Shown in pieces: positions 1 through 8,413 of a DNA stretch of 64,000 nt. The notes under the pieces were generated by a model that was given only the letters and a program-made list of their open reading frames with translations, had not been told where the DNA came from and did no database searches. The translations under genes and the position numbers were made by a program. The stretch lies in assembly GCF_023155275.1 (NCBI RefSeq), contig NZ_JALMUV010000043.1:1-64000 (forward strand), in the 5' to 3' direction. Positions within the stretch are counted from its first letter, which is position 1. The number at the start of each line of letters is the position of its first letter. The DNA is from Streptomyces rhizoryzae (lineage in GTDB: Bacteria; Actinomycetota; Actinomycetes; Streptomycetales; Streptomycetaceae).

Positions 1-451
1 GGGTGGGGGAGGGCGGGGTGGGAGCGGGGGAGCCGCCGGGGCGGGGGTGGTCCCCGCCGGGGCCTCCCGGGCCGCCGGGGGTGCCGGAACCGCCGGGCGG
101 GGAGGGGTGGTTGGTGCTGGGGGAGCCCGAGTGGCCGGGTGCGCTCGGGCCGGCCGCGCTGCCGGAGGAGCCGTCGGGGCCGCCGGAATCCGGTGTGCGG
201 CCGCGGCCCGTCGGGGAGCCCGTGGTGGCGCCGGAGCCGTCCGGGGTGCCGGAGGGGCCGGGGGAGCCGTTGCCGTCCAGGGGGGTGAGTTCGACGCCGC
301 CGCGCGGGGGGACCGGGGCGGTGCGGTCGGCGGGGCCTGCCGCGCCCACCGCGGCGTAAGGGGATCCGGCCGCGCTGCCGCAGCCGGTGAGCAGGGCGCC
401 CAGGCAGAGCACGGCCGCCGAGGCGGCGGCAACGGTCGTGGTCGGTCGCAT
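1..451 (-). CDS. Secreted Pro/Gly/Ser-rich lipoprotein, 3' end outside window
   Basis: The reverse strand reads open from the ATG at 451 to the window edge, 150 codons with no stop. The first 24 residues form a lipoprotein signal: a short basic start, a hydrophobic Ala/Leu stretch and a lipobox LLTGC with Cys24. The mature part is almost entirely Gly, Pro, Ser and Thr (GSPGPSG, PDGSG, GGPGGPGGD), so it looks like an extended wall-spanning linker; any folded domain lies beyond the edge. A GGGAGG ribosome-binding site sits about 10 nt before the ATG. It lies downstream of the sigN-like gene on the same strand, so it may belong to the same spore-maturation neighbourhood. Function unknown. Confidence 0.7.
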   Translation of the reverse strand, partial: MRPTTTVAAASAAVLCLGALLTGCGSAAGSPYAAVGAAGPADRTAPVPPRGGVELTPLDGNGSPGPSGTPDGSGATTGSPTGRGRTPDSGGPDGSSGSAAGPSAPGHSGSPSTNHPSPPGGSGTPGGPGGPGGDHPRPGGSPAPTPPSPT

Positions 452-697
452 CGTGCGGACACCTCCCAGCGGTGGCTGGGGCACAGTGTCGCTGACGGAG
501 CGTCAGGTAGGAAGGGTGCGGCGCCGGGTGAGCACGGCGCGGGTGCGCCGGCCGGCGCGGCGCGGGGCGGGGTCACGGCGCGGCGGGTGGAGGGGGAGGG
601 TGCCGGTCTCCGCGGAGGGCGGCGGCGCGTTCTCCCGTGCTGTCCGCCGAGCGACCCCGACCGGCTGGGCGCCGGACGTCCCTCGGCGGACCGTTCC

Positions 698-1537
698 TCA
701 ATCCGAGATGAGCCCTTCCCGCAGCTGCGCCAGCGTACGGGTCAGCAGTCGCGAGACGTGCATCTGGGAGATGCCGACCTCCTCGCCGATCTGGGACTGG
801 GTCATGTTGGCGAAGAAGCGCAGCATGATGATCTGGCGCTCCCGGGGCGGGAGTTTGGCCAGCAGCGGCTTGAGCGACTCGCGGTACTCCACGCCTTCCA
901 GGGCGCTGTCCTCGTAGCCCAGGCGGTCCGCGAGGGAGCCCTCGCCGCCGTCGTCCTCGGGGGAGGGGGAGTCGAGCGAGGAGGCGGTGTAGGCGTTGCC
1001 GACCGCCAGGCCGTCGACGACGTCCTCCTCCGACACCCCCAGGCACAGGGCGAGTTCGGGCACCGTCGGCGAGCGGTCGAGCTTCTGGGAGAGCTCGTCG
1101 CTGGCCTTGGTGAGGGCCAGCCGGAGCTCCTGGAGGCGGCGCGGGACGCGCACCGACCAGGACGTGTCGCGGAAGAAGCGCTTGATCTCGCCGACCACCG
1201 TCGGCATCGCGAACGTCGGGAATTCCACGCCGCGTTCGCAGTCGAAACGGTCGATGGCCTTGATCAGGCCGATGGTGCCGACCTGGACGATGTCCTCCAT
1301 CGGCTCGTTGCGGCTGCGGAAGCGCGCGGCCGCGTAGCGCACGAGCGGGAGGTTGAGCTCGATGAGCGTGTCGCGCACGTAGGCCCGCTCGGCGGAGTCC
1401 TTGTCGAGCGTGGCGAGCCGCAGGAACAGGGACCGGGAGAGCGAGCGGGTGTTGATGGCGTCGACGTCGTCATGCACGTGTGGTGCCGGCGCGGGAATCG
1501 CTGGAAGCACCTTTGAGCTGCCCAGTTCTACGGACAT
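698..1537 (-). CDS. sigN: SigB/SigF-type sigma factor, sigN-like
   Basis: A 279-residue alternative sigma factor of the group 3 SigB/F/G family. Region 2 is clear (LPLVRYAAARFRSRNEPMED, then VQVGTIGLIKAIDRFD), followed by region 3 and the region 4 helix-turn-helix LPPRERQIIMLRFFANMTQSQ with IGISQMHVSRLL-type recognition residues. An upstream in-frame start exists, but the ATG at 1537 is preceded by AAGGGGGTGGC and gives the expected family N-terminus (MSVELGSSK). A second SigB-like gene lies directly upstream on the same strand. The order (this gene, second sigma, then tadA and upp) matches sigN/sigF of S. coelicolor as I remember it, so the symbol rests on synteny and resemblance. Sigma factors of this family are usually held by anti-sigma kinases; none is encoded here. 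Confidence 0.85.
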   Translation of the reverse strand: MSVELGSSKVLPAIPAPAPHVHDDVDAINTRSLSRSLFLRLATLDKDSAERAYVRDTLIELNLPLVRYAAARFRSRNEPMEDIVQVGTIGLIKAIDRFDCERGVEFPTFAMPTVVGEIKRFFRDTSWSVRVPRRLQELRLALTKASDELSQKLDRSPTVPELALCLGVSEEDVVDGLAVGNAYTASSLDSPSPEDDGGEGSLADRLGYEDSALEGVEYRESLKPLLAKLPPRERQIIMLRFFANMTQSQIGEEVGISQMHVSRLLTRTLAQLREGLISD

Positions 1538-1727
1538 GCCACCCCCTTGAGGTCGCGGACGGGTCGCTGCGGCGTCCCCGGCCCAGGGCGGACCGAGGAG
1601 GGATACCTCCACCTGAATACCGGAGGCAGCACCACGGCAAACGCGGTTCCCGCAGAATGTCACATGTCGGCAACACGCTGTAGCGTCTTGTCGACATATC
1701 CGTGCAGGAACGGGTCGCCCGTGCCGG

Positions 1728-2537
1728 TTAGGCGTCGATCCTGTTTGCGGATCGCAGTCGGGCGAAGCTCCGTGACAGTAGCCGGGACACGTGCATCTGC
1801 GAAACCCCGAGCTCCGCGCTGATCTGGGACTGCGTCAGATTGCTGTAGTAACGGAGCAGCAGGATGCGCTGCTCGCGCTCGGGCAGCTGGACGAGCAGGT
1901 GCCGGACGAGGTCCCGGTGCTCGACGCCGGCCAGCTCGGGGTCCTCGTAGCCGAGCCGGTCCAGCAGGCCGGGCAGGCCGTCGCCCTCCTGGGCGGCCTC
2001 CAGCGAGGTGGCGTGGTACGAGCGGCCGGCCTCCAGGCAGGCCAGCACCTCGTCCTCGCCGATCTTCAGCCGCTCGGCGATCTCGGCGGTGGTGGGGGAG
2101 CGGCCGTGCAGCACGGTCAGGTCCTCGGTGGCGCCGTTGACCTGCACCCACAGCTCGTGGAGGCGGCGCGGGACGTGGACGGTGCGGACGTTGTCCCGGA
2201 AGTACCGCTTGATCTCGCCGACGACGGTGGGCATCGCGAAGGTCGGGAACTGCACGCCGCGCTCCGGGTCGAACCGGTCGATGGCGTTGATCAGGCCGAT
2301 CGTGCCGACCTGGACCACGTCCTCCATCGGCTCGTTGCGGCTGCGGAAGCGGGCCGCGGCGTAGCGGACCAGGGGCAGGTTGGCCTCGATGAGCGCGGCC
2401 CGGACGCGGGAGTGCTCGGGGGTGCCGGGCTCCAGGCCGGCCAGTTCGGCGAAGAGCACCTGTGTCAGCGCCCGGGTGTCCGCGCTACGGCTCTCGCGGG
2501 CCGGAGCCTTGGGCGCAGTACGGGCCGTCACGGTCAC
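1728..2537 (-). CDS. sigF: SigB/SigF-type sigma factor, sigF-like
   Basis: A second sigma factor of the SigB/F family, about 269 residues, paralogous to its neighbour: the LPLVRYAAARFRSRNEPMED block and VQVGTIGLINAIDRFDPERG are nearly identical, and region 4 reads LPEREQRILLLRYYSNLTQS followed by AELGVSQMHVSRLLSRSF. Start choice is uncertain: GTGs at 2549, 2537 and 2531 are all in frame; AAGGGTGGC best serves 2537. In S. coelicolor the protein in this position is SigF, needed for spore maturation and pigmentation; the assignment here is by position and resemblance. The 190-bp gap before the sigN-like gene suggests the two may be separately promoted. Confidence 0.85.
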   Translation of the reverse strand: MTVTARTAPKAPARESRSADTRALTQVLFAELAGLEPGTPEHSRVRAALIEANLPLVRYAAARFRSRNEPMEDVVQVGTIGLINAIDRFDPERGVQFPTFAMPTVVGEIKRYFRDNVRTVHVPRRLHELWVQVNGATEDLTVLHGRSPTTAEIAERLKIGEDEVLACLEAGRSYHATSLEAAQEGDGLPGLLDRLGYEDPELAGVEHRDLVRHLLVQLPEREQRILLLRYYSNLTQSQISAELGVSQMHVSRLLSRSFARLRSANRIDA

Positions 2538-2732
2538 GCCACCCTTCACAGTGGAGGTATCGCAGCATGTATCGCGTATCGCATGTATCCGGCAAAAGCG
2601 GTCATAGCATCACAAGACATGTGCACTGTGTGCAAGCACCTCATAACGCCGTGTTGAAGAGAGAGTTGGCGGGGGAGTCGGCGGTGCCGGGGCGGCGCGG
2701 CGGCGGGCGGGCGGAGGGGGCCCCGGACGTGG

Positions 2733-2766
2733 CGAAGCCCCCCGCCTGCGGGGGCGGGGGGCTTCG
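2733..2766 (-). terminator. Strong hairpin downstream of the Dabb gene
   Basis: Perfect 14-bp inverted repeat CGAAGCCCCCCGCC / GGCGGGGGGCTTCG with a 6-nt loop, 35 bp past the stop of the minus-strand Dabb gene. No T-run, as is common in actinomycete terminators. Confidence 0.8.
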
Positions 2767-2800
2767 GGCGGGTCCGGCGGCGCGGGCGGCGCCGGCGGGC

Positions 2801-3094
2801 TCAGAACGGGTAGTCGGCGATCACCCAGGTGGCGAATTCGCGCCACTGGGCGGCAGCCGCCTGGTGGGCCGGATGCTCGATGTACCGCTTGAGGGCGTCG
2901 GTGTCGGCGACCGCCGAGTTGATCGCGAAGTCGTAGGCGATCGGCCGGTCGGTGATGTTCCAGGCGCACTCCCAGAACGTCAGCTCCGGGATCTGCTGCG
3001 CCAGCTCGGCGAAGGCGCGGGCGCCGGCCTGCACCCGCTCCTCGTCGCGGGAGACGCCCTCGTTGAGCTTGAACAGGACCAGGTGGCGGATCAC
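2801..3094 (-). CDS. Dabb (stress-responsive alpha/beta barrel) protein
   Basis: A 97-residue protein that fits the Dabb family in full: it opens IRHLVLFKLNEG and has the central strand TFWECAWNITDRPIAYDFAI and the helix DALKRYIEHPAHQ. Dabb proteins are dimeric ferredoxin-like barrels; some are aromatic-polyketide cyclases or stress proteins, but most actinobacterial single-domain members have no known substrate. The GTG start at 3094 is supported by GGAGG five bases upstream. It is a stand-alone gene with its own terminator. Confidence 0.85.
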   Translation of the reverse strand: MIRHLVLFKLNEGVSRDEERVQAGARAFAELAQQIPELTFWECAWNITDRPIAYDFAINSAVADTDALKRYIEHPAHQAAAAQWREFATWVIADYPF

Positions 3095-3149
3095 AGCGGC
3101 CTCCGTGCGGCGGGACGATGCGCAGCCGGCCCGGCGGCCCGGCTGGGAC

Positions 3150-3314
3150 CTAGCTGACCAGCTGGGTCATGAACTCGCCGACGCTGTGCGCGGCGGACGA
3201 GATGCCGTCGAAGCCTATCTGGACCAGGCCGCCGGCCCGCTTGGGGGTGGCGATGATCGTCCAGAGTACGAAGACGGCGATCACGTACAACGCGATCTTC
3301 TTCGCTGCGGCCAT
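3150..3314 (-). CDS. Small single-pass membrane protein (54 aa)
   Basis: The ATG at 3314 follows AGGGGGAGA. The product starts MAAAKKIALYVIAVFVLWTI, one transmembrane helix after a two-lysine anchor, then a short hydrophilic tail ending GEFMTQLVS. A longer in-frame ORF extends upstream, but that part has shadow-like composition and no ribosome-binding site. The type is common in Streptomyces core regions; function unknown. It sits just upstream of the Dabb gene on the same strand (55-bp gap). Confidence 0.7.
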   Translation of the reverse strand: MAAAKKIALYVIAVFVLWTIIATPKRAGGLVQIGFDGISSAAHSVGEFMTQLVS

Positions 3315-3975
3315 CAGTTCCGTCTCCCCCTGCGCAGGACCCGTGCGCTCCTGTCGGCGCTCCCCCGGGGCGCCCGGCCCCCGGTGGCCGCCCCGATGCC
3401 CGGTGCGGTCGGGCGAGTGTAACCACAGGCGTTCGACCGGGGAGGGGGAAGGGCCCGTCCGGCCCCGTCCCGGCCGCCGGGCCGGTGGACCGAAGGCCCG
3501 CCAAGGGGGGTCCTTCGCCCGCCCGTTGGGCGGCCCGGGCGCGGCAGTATGGACAGCGGGCCCGGCGGCTCCGGCAGGAATCCGCGGGGCCCGGGACCGG
3601 GACCCCGCTGCGGGGTCCGGGGCCGTGCGCTCCCTGACCGCGCGGCCCGGACGCGGGGGGCCGGTCCTCCTCGGGGGAGGCGGTCCGTCCCTCAGGCCCG
3701 CCTCCCCCGGGCAACGGCTCCCGAGGCCCCGGAAGCACCCCTGTACGCCCCGGCCCCTTGAGCCCCCTGCCGGGTACGCCCCCGTCCCGTACGCCCCCGC
3801 GCGCCGTCCGCCGCCCGCGCCGTCCCGCCTCCGTGCGGCAACCTCCGCGGCGCCGTTCTCGTCCCTCTCCCCGTAAGGCATCCCCGTACGCCGCGCGGTC
3901 GCCTCATGTACGCGACAATCGCGCGGCGCGGAGCGCGGGCCCGCGGGACGACGAGAGGAACACGGGGCTCCCACG
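3315..3975. other. 660-bp intergenic region without a convincing gene
   Basis: Separates the minus-strand small membrane gene from the plus-strand DUF2127 gene, so it should hold both promoters. ORFs across it have the skewed composition of shadow frames and no ribosome-binding sites. A perfect 8-bp hairpin (GGACCCCG/CGGGGTCC) lies at 3600-3618. I see nothing else. Confidence 0.5.
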
Positions 3976-4755
3976 ATGGGAATCGACTGGAACCGGCGCA
4001 CCTGTGCGCGGCGCGGACACATCACCTACCACCCGCACGAGGAACACCTCCGGGCCACGCTGCGGGCCACCACCGCCGCGGGCGACGCCTGGCGCTGCCT
4101 GCGCTGCGGCGACTTCACCCTGGGCGCGCCGCACGGCTCCGGGCCGGCCGCCGACGCCCCGGCGGTCCCGCGCGGCACGGTGCTGCGGGACCTGTTCATC
4201 CTGCGCTTCCTGGCCGTCGAGCGGGCGGTGCGCGGGGTGTTCATCGTGCTGGCGGCGATCGCGGTCTGGCAGTTCAGCAACAGCCAGGACGCGGTCCGCC
4301 AGTTCTTCGACAAGAACCTCGACGTGGTCCGCCCGGTGGCCGTCCACTTCCACTACGACCTGGACCACTCCCCGGTCGTCGACACCATCCGCAAGACCTT
4401 CGGCTACCGCCACTCCACGCTGGTGCTGGTGGCCGCGCTGCTGCTGGTGTACGCGCTGGTGGAGATCGTCGAGGGGGTCGGCCTCTGGCGGGCCAGGCGC
4501 TGGGCGGAATACCTGACCGTGGTGGCGACCGCCGCGTTCCTGCCGCTGGAGATCTACGAGCTGACCGAGAAGGTCAGCTGGCTGAAGATCGCCACGCTGG
4601 TCATCAATATCCTGGCGGTGCTCTACATCGCGTTCGCCAAGCGGCTCTTCGGGCTGCGGGGCGGCCGCGCGGCCTTCGACGCGGAGCGGCAGAGCGCCTC
4701 GCTGCTGGAGGCCGGGGCACCCGCCGGGACGCCCGCACCCGCCCATAATGGCTGA
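3976..4755 (+). CDS. DUF2127 family membrane protein with N-terminal zinc-ribbon-like Cys motif
   Basis: A 259-residue integral membrane protein. Hydrophobic segments fall near residues 85-100, 147-170, 179-194 and 204-222, and the pattern LVEIVEGVGLWRARRWAEYL matches the DUF2127 family. The soluble N-terminus carries Cys10 and a C41-x-x-C44 pair, suggesting a small metal-binding module before the membrane part. A weak GGGG lies 8 nt before the ATG. The next gene, also a membrane protein, starts 29 bp downstream and is probably co-transcribed. Role unknown. Confidence 0.75.
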   Translation: MGIDWNRRTCARRGHITYHPHEEHLRATLRATTAAGDAWRCLRCGDFTLGAPHGSGPAADAPAVPRGTVLRDLFILRFLAVERAVRGVFIVLAAIAVWQFSNSQDAVRQFFDKNLDVVRPVAVHFHYDLDHSPVVDTIRKTFGYRHSTLVLVAALLLVYALVEIVEGVGLWRARRWAEYLTVVATAAFLPLEIYELTEKVSWLKIATLVINILAVLYIAFAKRLFGLRGGRAAFDAERQSASLLEAGAPAGTPAPAHNG

Positions 4756-4784
4756 ACGCACCGTACGAGGGGGAAGACCCACCC

Positions 4785-5285
4785 ATGCCACCTGAGAACC
4801 CGAACTCCGTCCGCCGGCCGTCCGGTTCGCCGCGCACACCGGCCCGCCGGGCCCTTATGCGCCGTCCGCTCGCCGTGCTGGCCCTGCTGTTCGGCCTGCT
4901 GGCCGCCGCGGCCGGTCCGGCGGCCGCCGCCGGGCTGTCCGGCGCCGAGGTCCGGCCCGCGCCCGGGATCACCGTCGCGGCGGCCCCGCAGACCGCGCCG
5001 GGCGCGCGGACCACCGCCGACGAGGCGGCCGCCCGGGCCGCCGCGGCCCCCGCGGCCCCGATGCGGTGGCGGCACAGCGCGCACAGCGGCAGCACCTACC
5101 ACCACGTCACCCACCAGACGTCGCTGGCCTCGTCGCACGACAAGCCGAAGAAAAAGAAGATGGGCTTCTTCAAGAAGCTCGGCATCTTCCTGATCGTGAT
5201 CATCGTGGTCGTCATCGTGATCGTGATCCTGCTGATCTGGCTGATCGTGCACTTCATCCGGAAGGCGTTCCGCCGCCGGGGCTGA
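4785..5285 (+). CDS. Exported/membrane protein with C-terminal poly-Ile/Val anchor
   Basis: A 166-residue protein. An N-terminal hydrophobic stretch (LAVLALLFGLLAAAAGPAAA) looks like a signal sequence. The middle is Ala-rich and then His/Ser-rich (HSAHSGSTYHHVTHQT). A strongly basic PKKKKMGFFKK segment then leads into one long transmembrane helix rich in Ile and Val, and the protein ends RKAFRRRG. A GAGGGGGAAG ribosome-binding site precedes the ATG. A terminator follows 37 bp after the stop. No family recognised. Confidence 0.65.
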   Translation: MPPENPNSVRRPSGSPRTPARRALMRRPLAVLALLFGLLAAAAGPAAAAGLSGAEVRPAPGITVAAAPQTAPGARTTADEAAARAAAAPAAPMRWRHSAHSGSTYHHVTHQTSLASSHDKPKKKKMGFFKKLGIFLIVIIVVVIVIVILLIWLIVHFIRKAFRRRG

Positions 5286-5321
5286 CGGGTCGCGCCATGG
5301 GGCGCGCCGACCGCGCACGGC

Positions 5322-5366
5322 GGGGCGGCCGGAGTCCGCATCGGACTCCGGCCGCCCCCTTTTTTC
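5322..5366. terminator. Intrinsic terminator between convergent genes
   Basis: A 17-bp perfect stem (GGGGCGGCCGGAGTCCG and its complement) with a 3-nt loop, followed on the plus strand by a C-T6 run. It lies between the plus-strand exported protein and the minus-strand DUF4232 gene, so it can serve both. Confidence 0.9.
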
Positions 5367-5413
5367 CGTCCCCGCGCCCGTAGGGGACGGCCGGCGCCCA
5401 GGGGGCCCGGCGG

Positions 5414-6163
5414 TCAGCCGATGGGGTTGACGAAGGTGGCCGGGTGGGTGGCGCCGGACTGGTCGACGAGCGCGCCCCAGGGCCACTTCAGCGTCAGCGA
5501 GGTGGTCTCGTTCGGCGGGGTGACGGCCACGAAGGCGGGCATCCAGGGGTGCGCCTCGTCCTTCTGGGCCAGCGCGAGGTTGAGCGTGAAATCGGTGCTG
5601 TCACCGGGGCCCAGGGTGATCGAGCCGTGCCTGGCCGACGAGCGGACCAGCGACCAGACCTGACCGCCGTTCTCGGACTTGAGGTCCACGCCCGCGAAAC
5701 CGCCGATCACGCAGGCGCGGCTGCCCTTGTTGGTCAGCACGATGCTGGTGGTCGTCGAGCCGCCCGCGTTCGGGTCCGGGGCCGCGTCCTCACCCGTGGC
5801 GAACGCCGCCCGCAGACCGGAGGTGTGGCAGCGCTGGATCCCCGAGCCCGCCTTCCCGCCCCGGGCGGCGGAGGGCGTGCCCTCCTGCTTGCCCGCGGTC
5901 CCCGCCTTGGCGCCCTTCGCCCCGGACGCCGCCTCCGGCTCGGCGCCCTGCGCCGCGGTGGCGGAGCCCGCGCCCTCGGGGTCCTTGCCCTCCGGGTGCG
6001 CGGCGGCCACCGTCGCCCCCGCGGGACCGGCGGCCTTCGTGCCGCCGGCGTCCGTGCCGGAGCAGGCGGTGAGGGTCAGGCCGGCGGCCGCGGTGAGCGC
6101 CGCGGCGGTGACCCGCAGGGTGCGGCGGCGGACGGTGGCGGTGCGAACGGTGTTCGAGCGCAT
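5414..6163 (-). CDS. DUF4232 domain lipoprotein
   Basis: A 249-residue lipoprotein. The signal has an RRR motif, a hydrophobic core and the lipobox LTAC (Cys34). Residues 35-105 are an Ala/Gly/Glu linker. The C-terminal domain, from about residue 107 (IQRCHTSGLRAAF), has the DUF4232 features: an early Cys, LTNKGSRACVIGGFAGVDL, a Gly/Pro-rich turn (LGPGDSTDFTLNL) and the C-terminal strand TSLTLKWPWGALV. GGGGGAA lies 8 nt before the ATG. DUF4232 proteins are exported beta-sandwich proteins of unknown role, common in Streptomyces. Confidence 0.85.
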   Translation of the reverse strand: MRSNTVRTATVRRRTLRVTAAALTAAAGLTLTACSGTDAGGTKAAGPAGATVAAAHPEGKDPEGAGSATAAQGAEPEAASGAKGAKAGTAGKQEGTPSAARGGKAGSGIQRCHTSGLRAAFATGEDAAPDPNAGGSTTTSIVLTNKGSRACVIGGFAGVDLKSENGGQVWSLVRSSARHGSITLGPGDSTDFTLNLALAQKDEAHPWMPAFVAVTPPNETTSLTLKWPWGALVDQSGATHPATFVNPIG

Positions 6164-6394
6164 GTCGGGTTCCCCCAGGAATCGGTGCCGTGGACTTCCT
6201 CGGTACGCCGCCTACTCTGCTCGGCCCCCCTGTCGCCGGACTGCCGCGCCGCTAATACCCGGCTAACGCCTCCGCCGCCGCGCCCCCGGCGCAGGCCGTC
6301 CGCGCCGTGTTCCTCGGCGACGAGCTCACCACCGCCTGACCCGGCGGCGACGGCGCCGGGCGCCCCGCGCAGCGCTGACGTACCGGCTGACGTA

Positions 6395-7468
6395 CTAGAC
6401 GACCTCCGCACTCCCTTCGTGCGGCTGGTCGAGCTGCTGCTCGCGCTTGCGCTGCTCGACCCTGAGCAACTCGATTTCCTTGGCGAGTTTCGCCAGTCTG
6501 TCGTTCTCGTCGGGGTCGTCGTAGGGATAAATGCCCAATTCGAAGGCGGTCGCATGGCGTTCGATATCGTCCGCGGTCTGCTGGAGGTAAAAGGCCCTCT
6601 CGCGCCACTTGTAGTACCCGGTGAATCCTGCGGCCGCACCCACCGCGAACGTGATCCCCATGATCCAGTACTTGAGGGGGGCGGGCGTATCGGCGAGGCC
6701 GGACAGAGCGGTCCCGGCCAGTGATCCCAGGATGATGACCGATTGGGCGAGGTTGTGCTTCCTCCGGTACTTCCGGCCGTCCTTTCGCAGGCTGTCCAGC
6801 TCCGCGGGGATGGCGTCCTTGTAGGAGTACTGGCGGTCGGCCACCGGGAGGCCGAGCCGGGCGGCGTCGAGAAGGCGGAGTTCTTCCGCCGCCTCCAACT
6901 CGATCTTCAGCTCGCGCGCCGTCTTCGTGTAGTGGCCCTTCGCCTTTTCCTCCATGGCCCCGACCGCGAGGAACGTACCGGCACTGAGCACGACGACCGG
7001 AAGGGCGATTTTGTTGGCGAGGGCGAGGGAGGACCACCCGACCGCCACATTGGCAATGACGAAGCCGAAGAGCAGGAAGACGGCAAGGGTGCCGGATATC
7101 CAACGGGTGGCCGTCTGTAGGGACCTGATCCGCAGGGCCGCGCGAATCTCCGCGATGTGCTTCTTGTGCCTGATCAGGGCTTCGACCCTGGCTGCCGTGC
7201 CCTGTGGCGTCACCTCCACGGTCACCGGCCTTTCTTTCCTCGGGGATTGGGGGGCCTCCACAGGAGGGGAGGGCGCGGGAGCCTGCCTGCGGCTTTCCGA
7301 TGCGTGCGCCACCGTGTCGCCCGGGAGCGCCTCGGCCTCTCTGCCACGCGGCAGGGGACGTGCGCTGCGTTGCGCCGCGATGACCAGGAAGCCTCCGGCG
7401 GCCACCCCGGCAAGCATGAGCAAGGCCCCCGCGCCGACAGCGGCGAGGAGGGGATACGCGGCTTCCAA
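6395..7468 (-). CDS. Tandem 2TM (SLATT/DUF4231-like) membrane protein
   Basis: A 357-residue protein with five predicted membrane segments (about 7-32, 125-147, 153-172, 240-258, 266-285). Residues 95-200 and 215-340 each contain an amphipathic helix, a pair of membrane helices and a charged coiled coil. The second unit (YKWRERAFYLQQTADDIERH and the end EIELLRVEQRKREQQ) resembles DUF4231, a SLATT-type module. SLATT proteins are proposed membrane effectors of nucleotide-signalled conflict systems, but no nucleotidyltransferase, SLOG or STAND partner is adjacent. The TTG start at 7468 has GGGAAGG just upstream; ATG at 7417 is an alternative. Base composition looks lower in GC than its neighbours, and it sits at the 3' side of tRNA-Ser(CGA), a typical insertion position. 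Confidence 0.65.
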   Translation of the reverse strand: MEAAYPLLAAVGAGALLMLAGVAAGGFLVIAAQRSARPLPRGREAEALPGDTVAHASESRRQAPAPSPPVEAPQSPRKERPVTVEVTPQGTAARVEALIRHKKHIAEIRAALRIRSLQTATRWISGTLAVFLLFGFVIANVAVGWSSLALANKIALPVVVLSAGTFLAVGAMEEKAKGHYTKTARELKIELEAAEELRLLDAARLGLPVADRQYSYKDAIPAELDSLRKDGRKYRRKHNLAQSVIILGSLAGTALSGLADTPAPLKYWIMGITFAVGAAAGFTGYYKWRERAFYLQQTADDIERHATAFELGIYPYDDPDENDRLAKLAKEIELLRVEQRKREQQLDQPHEGSAEVV

Positions 7469-7651
7469 GACCTTCCCCGTGGTGTGCGATCAGGCTTCGG
7501 CTTCGCCGGCCGGTCTGCTCCTGGCCGTCAACCTCCCTCCTCGCCAGGTTAGTTGAGCGCGCCTCCCGGCGAGGGGGAATCGGCCCGGGTCCGGCCCGCG
7601 CGGAAGATGGCGGAGGCGCGCGGGCCACCACGCTGCCGCGGCACCACGCAC

Positions 7652-7693
7652 AACACCCCCCTGACCTGCGTTTCCGCAGTTCAGGGGGGTGTT
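7652..7693 (-). terminator. Terminator downstream of tRNA-Ser(CGA)
   Basis: A 13-bp outer stem (AACACCCCCCTGA / TCAGGGGGGTGTT) plus a 5-bp inner stem (CTGCG/CGCAG), starting 6 bp past the mature 3' end of the minus-strand tRNA. Confidence 0.85.
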
Positions 7694-7698
7694 ATAAG

Positions 7699-7783
7699 CG
7701 GTAGCGGAGGGATTTGAACCCTCGGTGACTTGCGCCACACTCGCTTTCGAGGCGAGCTCCTTCGGCCGCTCGGACACGCTACC
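7699..7783 (-). tRNA. tRNA-Ser(CGA)
   Basis: Read on the minus strand: acceptor GGTAGCG pairs with CGCTACC, discriminator G, anticodon arm CTCGC-CTCGAAA-GCGAG giving anticodon CGA, a long class II variable arm, and a T arm GAGGGTTCAAATCCCTC. CCA is not encoded. Reads the codon UCG. Confidence 0.95.
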
Positions 7784-7839
7784 GAGAGAGAGCTTAGCCC
7801 AAAGGGCCCCGTGCGCCGAAATCGGAGGGCCGGCGGGCG

Positions 7840-8340
7840 TCAGCGGTCGCGGAAGAAGGCGGTCAGGAGCGCGGCGCAGTCGGGCTCCAGGACGCCGGTG
7901 ATGACCTCGGGGCGGTGGTTGAGGCGGCGGTCGCGGACCACGTCCCACAGGGAGCCGGCGGCCCCGGCCTTGGCGTCGCGGGCGCCGTAGACGACCCGGT
8001 CGACGCGGGAGAGGACGATCGCGCCGGCGCACATCGTGCACGGTTCGAGGGTGACGACGAGGGTGCAGCCGGTGAGCCGCCACGCGCCGGTGGTCCGGGC
8101 GGCCGCGCGCAGGGCGAGGACCTCGGCGTGCGCGGTGGGGTCGCCGGTGGCCTCGCGTTCGTTGCGGCCGGTGCCCAGGACCGTGCCGTCGGCGGACAGC
8201 ACGACGGCGCCCACCGGGACGTCACCGGTCCCGGGGGCGCGGGCGGCCTCCGCCAGGGCCCGGCGCATCGGCGCGGTCCAGGGATCGCGCAGCGGGTCGG
8301 GCGCGGCGGAGGGCGAGGGGGCGGCGGGGGGCACGGTCAT
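7840..8340 (-). CDS. tadA: tRNA-specific adenosine-34 deaminase TadA
   Basis: A 166-residue zinc deaminase that converts A34 to inosine in tRNA-Arg(ACG). The active site is complete: HAE at 71-73 (zinc ligand His71, proton shuttle Glu73) and PCTMC with Cys101 and Cys104. The ATG at 8340 gives the normal length; the longer upstream frame is an artefact. It lies just upstream of tRNA-Ser(CGA) and downstream of a gene annotated in Streptomyces as TadA-associated, an arrangement conserved in the genus. The Pro/Ala-rich N-terminal 20 residues are longer than in E. coli TadA. Confidence 0.95.
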   Translation of the reverse strand: MTVPPAAPSPSAAPDPLRDPWTAPMRRALAEAARAPGTGDVPVGAVVLSADGTVLGTGRNEREATGDPTAHAEVLALRAAARTTGAWRLTGCTLVVTLEPCTMCAGAIVLSRVDRVVYGARDAKAGAAGSLWDVVRDRRLNHRPEVITGVLEPDCAALLTAFFRDR

Positions 8341-8413
8341 GTCCCCAGTGTCGGGGACGGCGGGAGGTCGGGTCGGAGGGGGCCGGGCCCGGTGGTGCGC
8401 GGGCCCGGCGGGG

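Noticed and set aside
3..1516. Long plus-strand ORFs rich in Gly, Ala and Arg over the lipoprotein and sigma genes
   Set aside because: Composition and lack of ribosome-binding sites mark them as shadows of the minus-strand genes, a common effect at this GC.
3600..3618. Perfect 8-bp hairpin as a terminator
   Set aside because: It is not at the end of any supported gene; kept only as a note in the intergenic entry.
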